Part shown: positions 59,359 through 64,000 of the stretch, piece by piece
How positions within the stretch are numbered: the first letter of the stretch is position 1
How the letters are laid out: each line of letters starts with the position of its first letter
Assembly (NCBI GenBank): GCA_946621465.1
Contig: CAMOOO010000004.1
Span: 62,001-126,000, forward strand
Direction: 5' to 3'
Length of the DNA: 64,000 nucleotides
DNA from: an uncultured Clostridia bacterium
GTDB lineage: Bacteria; Bacillota; Clostridia; Christensenellales; DTU072
Made by a program: the position numbers and the translations under genes
Notes under the pieces: generated by a model
The model's input: only the letters and a program-made list of their open reading frames with translations
The model's database searches: none
Told to the model about the DNA's origin: nothing

Positions 59359-60645
59359 ATGAAAGTAGGCATGATCTCTTTGGGGTGCGATAAAAACCGC
59401 GTGGACAGCGAAAGGATGCTGTACCTTTTGCGCAGCGCCGGTTTTGAATTGACGGACGATCCGGCGGAGGCGGAAGTCATTATCATCAACACCTGCGCTT
59501 TTATCGAGAGCGCGAAAAAAGAGGCGATAGAAACTATATTCGAGGCTGCCGGACATAAAAGGAACGGCAAACTCAAAAAGCTGATCGTGACGGGGTGCTT
59601 TGCACAGCGGTATCCCGACGTCGAATTCCCCGAGGTGGATAGGTTCGTCTCTATAGCCGACGAAGAAAAGATCGCCGCTATCGTGGCGGAGGAAACGGGA
59701 GAACGGTACATGACCTGCGCCGACGGCGGCAGAATACTGACTACGCCGCCGCACTACGCCTATCTCAAGATTGCCGACGGGTGCAACAATCGTTGCTCCT
59801 ACTGCGCCATTCCCGCCATTCGCGGCACCTACCGTTCTTACCCTATGGAAGAACTGGTAGCGGAAGCCGCTCGGCTGAAAGAAGAGGGCGTGCAAGAGCT
59901 TATTTTGGTGGCGCAGGACACCACCAATTACGGCAGGGATTTATACGGAAAGCCGGCAATTTGCGAGCTTATTAAAAAGCTCCTTGTCTTCCGCTTCTGG
60001 AAAATTCGCCTGCTGTACGCCTACCCGGAGCGGATCACGGACAAACTGATTGACCTTATTGCTTCGGAGGAAGGGATAGCTCACTACCTCGACATTCCCA
60101 TGCAACACGTCGACGACGACATCCTTAAAAAAATGCGCCGTCCTTCAAGCAGGGAGAAGATAGAGGGATTATTACATAAACTGCGAGAAAGGGTCCCCGA
60201 TATCGCAATAAGAAGCACCTTTATCGTCGGTTTCCCGACGGAAACGGAAGAACAAAACGCGGCGCTTGAACGCTTCGCGGCAGAGCGGAAAATCAACTTT
60301 GCCGGGTTCTTTATCTACTCGCCCGAAGAAGGAACGAGTGCTTACGAACTGAAACCGCGGGTGGTAAAGAGCGTGGCAAAAAAACGGCTCCTTGCCTGCG
60401 AAAGAGCGCAGAGTAACTCCACGGTCGCTTTACAAAAAGAATACGTCGGGCGCACGCTCGAGGTCATTTACGAAGGAATAGACTTCGATAAACAGATGTT
60501 TGTCGGAAGAAGCGAATACAACGCTCCGGACGTGGACACAAAGGTGTTCTTTACGGCATCGTTCACCCCTGAACCGGGGAAGATCTATAAGGTAAAAATC
60601 TATTCGTCGGATTTCCATTTATACGGCGAAGCGGAGGTAGAATGA
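59359..60645 (+). CDS. rimO: Ribosomal protein S12 methylthiotransferase RimO
   Basis: 428 residues from the ATG at 59359 (MKVGMISLGCDKNRVDSE), one base after the previous stop; a GTG six codons earlier adds nothing conserved. The UPF0004 domain carries cysteines for one Fe-S cluster (Cys10 in SLGCDKN, NTCAF, TGCFAQRYP). Radical SAM motif Cys142/146/149 lies in ADGCNNRCSYCAIPAIRG, and a TRAM domain fills the last ~65 residues. SLGCDKNRVDSE separates RimO from MiaB. RimO adds a methylthio group to an Asp of ribosomal protein S12. Confidence 0.95.
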   Translation: MKVGMISLGCDKNRVDSERMLYLLRSAGFELTDDPAEAEVIIINTCAFIESAKKEAIETIFEAAGHKRNGKLKKLIVTGCFAQRYPDVEFPEVDRFVSIADEEKIAAIVAEETGERYMTCADGGRILTTPPHYAYLKIADGCNNRCSYCAIPAIRGTYRSYPMEELVAEAARLKEEGVQELILVAQDTTNYGRDLYGKPAICELIKKLLVFRFWKIRLLYAYPERITDKLIDLIASEEGIAHYLDIPMQHVDDDILKKMRRPSSREKIEGLLHKLRERVPDIAIRSTFIVGFPTETEEQNAALERFAAERKINFAGFFIYSPEEGTSAYELKPRVVKSVAKKRLLACERAQSNSTVALQKEYVGRTLEVIYEGIDFDKQMFVGRSEYNAPDVDTKVFFTASFTPEPGKIYKVKIYSSDFHLYGEAEVE

Positions 60646-61328
60646 CAGAGAGAATAATCCGTTATTTCGGCAGGAGACAGGACGTAGACAAGGTCCTCTC
60701 GGAGATTGGTCTGGACGAGATCTGCACCATTGAGAGCGGCGCGGATCTGGACAACAAGATCTATTTGCCCGATACGTTGGACGACGAAGAATACTTCGAT
60801 CTATGCGACCGGCTGGAAGAAGGTCTTTATGCCGAGCAGGATAAGTCCATCGCCGAGGTGCTGGCGGAGTTTTTGACCGAGAACGATCTTATTTTATCGT
60901 CGGCGGAGAGCTGTACGGGGGGCATGGTCGCTTCTCACATTATCGACGTTCCCGGCGCCAGCAAATTTTTCCACGAGGGTGTGGTGACGTACAGTAACCA
61001 GTCGAAGATGGAGCGACTTTCCGTCGATGCAAAAACGTTGGCAAAGTACGGCGCCGTCAGCGCGGAAGTGGCAAAAGAAATGGCGTACGGACTACTCAAC
61101 CAGCATATCGACGTCGCCGTTTCCACGACGGGGATCGCCGGACCTACGGGAGAGACGATGGCAAACGTCTACAAACCGGTGGGACTGGTTTACGTCGGGA
61201 TCGCTTTTCGTACCTCCGATCCCATTGCCCTGAAATTCAATTTCAGAGGGGACAGGAACGCCATTCGAGCCTGCGCGGCGAACGCGGCGCTTTTTTACAC
61301 CTACAAATACCTACGGGACAATCTATAA
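60642..61328 (+). CDS. CinA-like nicotinamide-nucleotide amidohydrolase lacking the COG1058 domain
   Basis: 228 residues. Residues ~75-228 are the PncC/CinA C-terminal domain: SSAESCTGGMVASHIIDVPG (catalytic Ser/Thr region), SVDAKTLAKYGAVS, STTGIAGPTGETMANVYKPV. It deamidates nicotinamide mononucleotide, recycling by-products of NAD-dependent DNA ligase. The first ~75 residues (RIIRYFGRRQDVDKVLSEIG ... SIAEVLAEFLTENDL) resemble the small linker domain of full-length CinA, while the ~170-residue N-terminal pyrophosphatase-like domain is missing. It overlaps rimO by 4 bases. In many Clostridia the order is rimO-pgsA-cinA-recA; pgsA is absent here. Confidence 0.85.
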   Translation: MTERIIRYFGRRQDVDKVLSEIGLDEICTIESGADLDNKIYLPDTLDDEEYFDLCDRLEEGLYAEQDKSIAEVLAEFLTENDLILSSAESCTGGMVASHIIDVPGASKFFHEGVVTYSNQSKMERLSVDAKTLAKYGAVSAEVAKEMAYGLLNQHIDVAVSTTGIAGPTGETMANVYKPVGLVYVGIAFRTSDPIALKFNFRGDRNAIRACAANAALFYTYKYLRDNL

Positions 61329-61349
61329 ACCATTTTTAAGGAGAAGGAT

Positions 61350-62405
61350 ATGAGTTTAAGTTTAGAAGACAAAAAGAAACAGGTTCAACTCGCCATTGCC
61401 CAAATCGAAAAGGAATTCGGCAAAGGGTCTATCATGACGTTGGAAGAGGACGCCAAGGTGGATATCGACATTATCCCCACCGGATGCCTTTCTTTGGATA
61501 TAGCGACCGGTATCGGTGGCATTCCGCGCGGCAGGATCCTGGAGATATACGGACCGGAGTCCAGCGGTAAAACCACCTTGACGCTTCATATGATCGCCGA
61601 GGCGCAAAGAGCAGGCGGATTCGCTGCCTTTATCGACGCAGAACACGCCCTCGACCCCGTCTATGCCGGCAACATCGGCGTGGACCTGCATAATCTGTAC
61701 GTTTCCCAACCGGACAACGGCGAACAGGCGCTCGACATTACCGAAGAATTGGTCAAAAGCGGCGGTTTCGATATCATCGTCATCGACAGCGTGGCGGCGC
61801 TCACGCCGAAAGCGGAAATAGAAGGCGACATGGGAGACTCCCACGTCGGATTGCAGGCGAGACTTATGAGCCAGGCGCTCCGTAAACTGACCGGTATCGT
61901 CAAAAAGTCCAACACCTGCGTGGTCTTTATCAACCAGCTCCGCGAAAAGGTCGGCGTAATGTTCGGCAATCCGGAAACCACCGCCGGAGGAAAGGCCCTT
62001 AAGTTCTACGCCAGTATGCGTATGGACGTCCGCAAAGGTGACGTGCTGAAATCGGGTACCGACATCGTCGGCGCCAAAACGCGCGTAAAGATCATCAAAA
62101 ACAAACTGGCGCCTCCGTTCAAGTCCTGCGAGTTCGATATGGTCTTCGGAAAGGGCGTAGTCAAAAACAGCTGTATTATAGACCTTGCCGCGGCAAACGA
62201 CCTGATTCAGAAATCGGGCAGTTGGTTCAGCTACAAAGAGGAACGTATTGCACAGGGCAGAGATAAAGCTATCGAATACTTAGATAATCATCCGGAGATT
62301 TCTCTCGAACTGGAACAGACCCTTCGTGAAAAATTCGGATTAAAACCGCTCAGCGCACCCGGCGCGGCGGATGAGGAGCCAAAGAAAAATGAAAAGAAGA
62401 AATAA
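61350..62405 (+). CDS. recA: Recombinase RecA
   Basis: 351 residues, full length. Walker [10 protein letters not shown], Walker [16 protein letters not shown], loop L2 region [20 protein letters not shown] and the family start [15 protein letters not shown] are all intact. The tail is Lys/Glu-rich. RecA forms the strand-exchange filament for homologous recombination and triggers LexA cleavage. AAGGAGAAGG precedes the ATG. I see no LexA box in the 21-base gap to cinA, so expression presumably comes from the upstream operon promoter. Confidence 0.97.
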   Translation: MSLSLEDKKKQVQLAIAQIEKEFGKGSIMTLEEDAKVDIDIIPTGCLSLDIATGIGGIPRGRILEIYGPESSGKTTLTLHMIAEAQRAGGFAAFIDAEHALDPVYAGNIGVDLHNLYVSQPDNGEQALDITEELVKSGGFDIIVIDSVAALTPKAEIEGDMGDSHVGLQARLMSQALRKLTGIVKKSNTCVVFINQLREKVGVMFGNPETTAGGKALKFYASMRMDVRKGDVLKSGTDIVGAKTRVKIIKNKLAPPFKSCEFDMVFGKGVVKNSCIIDLAAANDLIQKSGSWFSYKEERIAQGRDKAIEYLDNHPEISLELEQTLREKFGLKPLSAPGAADEEPKKNEKKK

Positions 62406-63900
62406 AATAATCATCGGCATTCTGCTCCTTTCTATGGTGCTATGCCTCTGTTCCTGCAACGAAAAAGAGGAGCCGAAGGCCGCCGGTATCGTAATGACCG
62501 CACTGCCTGCCGAAGAAGACTTTACCGGCTCGGCTGTGATCAAAACGGTAAACAGCAACAAAGTTATCGTCTACTACTGCGACTGTAACGCCTTTGGCGT
62601 AACGAGCAAAGAATCCGGCTCCACCCAGCTACTGAGTAAACACAGCCTCGCGTCGATGTCGGAAGAGACCTACGCCGCCTTTGACGAACTGAGCGCCGCG
62701 TATGATACTTTCTTATCCGAATACGAGCAGTCGGAGAACCTGGACCTGTGGACGCTTACGGCGGATAACGCCGCCTACGCCGACTTTTTCGGCAAGGCCG
62801 AGAACATCTTTTCCGGTTGCGATTTTTCCGTTGCCAACGGCGTTAAATTCAACATGGCAAAAAGTTCGGTCATCGGTGTGGATAACAAATTCGAGATGTA
62901 CTTCGGCAATTCCATATATTATTCTTACGCCGATAAGCTGGGCGCCGTTGCGGGACTGTTCGGATATACCAGTTCGGACACCTTTAAAACATACGCGCAG
63001 AACATCGAAAAAAAATACGGTGGCAACACCGTTAAGGACGTAGATAAAAACCGTCTCGTCCTGGACGGAGCCATCTATACTTCCAACGGGTCGTATATCT
63101 TCCCGTACGTTGTCAACAGCACCGTCGCCAGTAACTTCGCTGTCCTTGTCATAATCGACGTAAAAGGTACGATCTCCGTTTGGGTCAGCAGTATGGAGAG
63201 TCTGGGCTACGCCGTGGATATCGGAAAGGAAACGGAAGAGCCGATCTCCATCCGTCTGTACGGAAGATGCAAGATGTTCGACACCGCCTCGGGATTCTAC
63301 CGCTTTTCTTATGAAGGGGAGCTCACCGAGGATATTACCTATGCGAAAATGAAGCTCTCCACCACCGACGGATTGTCGAAGGAGATCACCATTATCCTCT
63401 TACCGGAATACGCGCCCAAAACGGTCAAAAACTTCATTACCTACGTTGAAGAAGGCTTCTACGAAGATACCGTCATTCACCGCCTGTTAAAAGGCAGCGT
63501 CCTTCAAGGCGGCGGCTACGTGTATAAAAACGGTTACAAAGTCAAAGCGTCGACGTCCGCGGCGATCGAAGGCGAATTTGCCTCGAACGGACATCCGGAA
63601 AATATCATCGGACACTGTCCCGGCGTCATCTCCATGGCGCGTGCGTCGGTTGACTCGGCGACCGCAGGATTTTTCCTGTTGTGCGACTACTGCAAAAGTT
63701 ACGACGGCGCTTACGCTGCATTCGGGTTCATGCCCTATCAGGAGGATATCGACTTTATTGCCGAGTTAGGGAATACGACGGAGACGGTGCAATTGGGCGG
63801 GGATACCAAATCCGCTTATCCTTCCTCTCGACGCATCACCGTAGAGAGCGTGGAGATCTTCAATAAGAAAGAGATCAAAACTACCGAAGATGTCGAATAA
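62389..63900 (+). CDS. Lipoprotein with YxCDC domain and cyclophilin-type peptidyl-prolyl isomerase domain
   Basis: 503 residues from the ATG at 62389, chosen because GAGGAGCC (62373 on) is well spaced for it; an ATG at 62371 is also in frame. The start lies 17 bases inside recA. Signal peptide with lipobox LCSC (Cys23). Residues ~63-299 form a domain shared with giant lipoprotein 1 (YYCDCN ... YGRCKMFDT). Residues ~318-490 are a cyclophilin domain: [68 protein letters not shown]. Several usual active-site positions are changed ([13 protein letters not shown] instead of HRVIPGFMIQGGD, AGFFLLC instead of SQFFI), so isomerase activity is not certain. It would act outside the membrane, perhaps as a foldase for secreted proteins. 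Confidence 0.8.
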   Translation: MKRRNKIIIGILLLSMVLCLCSCNEKEEPKAAGIVMTALPAEEDFTGSAVIKTVNSNKVIVYYCDCNAFGVTSKESGSTQLLSKHSLASMSEETYAAFDELSAAYDTFLSEYEQSENLDLWTLTADNAAYADFFGKAENIFSGCDFSVANGVKFNMAKSSVIGVDNKFEMYFGNSIYYSYADKLGAVAGLFGYTSSDTFKTYAQNIEKKYGGNTVKDVDKNRLVLDGAIYTSNGSYIFPYVVNSTVASNFAVLVIIDVKGTISVWVSSMESLGYAVDIGKETEEPISIRLYGRCKMFDTASGFYRFSYEGELTEDITYAKMKLSTTDGLSKEITIILLPEYAPKTVKNFITYVEEGFYEDTVIHRLLKGSVLQGGGYVYKNGYKVKASTSAAIEGEFASNGHPENIIGHCPGVISMARASVDSATAGFFLLCDYCKSYDGAYAAFGFMPYQEDIDFIAELGNTTETVQLGGDTKSAYPSSRRITVESVEIFNKKEIKTTEDVE

Positions 63901-64000
63901 AAACGTTCTTTTTTATGTGATTGCCGGTATTTTGGGCGTAGCCATCGTGCTATGCGCCGTACTGGTGCCTCTTTATGCGGTCGGGATCATCGGCAACACT
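63890..64000 (+). CDS. Start of a membrane or secreted protein, truncated by the window end
   Basis: [20 protein letters not shown] is followed by LCAVLVPLYAVGIIGNT and runs open to the last base (37 codons). The ATG lies inside the last codons of the cyclophilin lipoprotein gene (11-base overlap, different frame), consistent with the tight packing of this operon. The single hydrophobic segment could be a signal anchor. Nothing more can be said. Confidence 0.5.
   Translation, partial: MSNKNVLFYVIAGILGVAIVLCAVLVPLYAVGIIGNT

Overview
The window looks like a low-to-mid GC Firmicutes genome, most likely an uncultured gut Clostridia. This is inferred from gene order (rpmG-secE-nusG-rplK-rplA; ecfA1-ecfA2-ecfT-truA; ftsK-rimO-cinA-recA), strong AGGAGG-type ribosome sites, sigma-A promoters, many lipobox proteins and a YoaP-type acetyltransferase. 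I cannot place it to genus. No gene-free stretch exceeds 300 bases, and I saw no tRNA, rRNA, CRISPR array, transposase or phage gene.

Layout. 1-333: the tail of a hexapeptide acetyltransferase and a 64-aa protein, closed by a hairpin terminator shared with the opposite strand. 387-4204 (minus): a two-gene unit, a membrane-anchored ComEC-type metallo-beta-lactamase-fold protein and a GH63-like glycosidase lipoprotein. 4324-7769 (plus): a cytoplasmic GH3 glycosidase and a membrane-anchored phosphodiesterase-family protein, from a perfect sigma-A promoter. 7793-11016 (minus): the ECF transporter module ecfA1-ecfA2-ecfT with truA.

11213-51333 (plus) is the striking part: one apparent 40-kb operon from a second perfect TTGACA-N17-TATAAT promoter. 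It encodes two giant lipoproteins of 5860 and 6738 residues, then a NodB-like barrel protein and a YoaP-type acetyltransferase. The giants are paralogous in their N-terminal ~900 residues. Both carry strings of Ig-like (Big_4-like) beta domains, long helical blocks, a tyrosine-rich 'YY...TTDT...G-TYY' cassette dropped in at many sites, and a zinc-ribbon-like cysteine cluster 400-470 residues from the C-terminus. The second ends in a right-handed beta-helix. A ~240-residue domain of the first giant recurs in a cyclophilin lipoprotein 46 kb away (62389-63900). The giant's copy is interrupted by exactly one such cassette, so the cassette behaves as an inserted unit.

51418-53725 (minus): rpmG-secE-nusG-rplK-rplA. 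53955-64000 (plus): a tightly packed run of an M16 peptidase, FtsK/SpoIIIE, a second FtsK-like protein with ruined Walker motifs, RimO, a shortened CinA, RecA, the cyclophilin lipoprotein and the start of a membrane protein. Three units (ecfA1, the metallo-beta-lactamase-fold gene, the M16 peptidase) have promoters so close to the start codon that their mRNAs would be leaderless or nearly so, which is unusual for this phylum.
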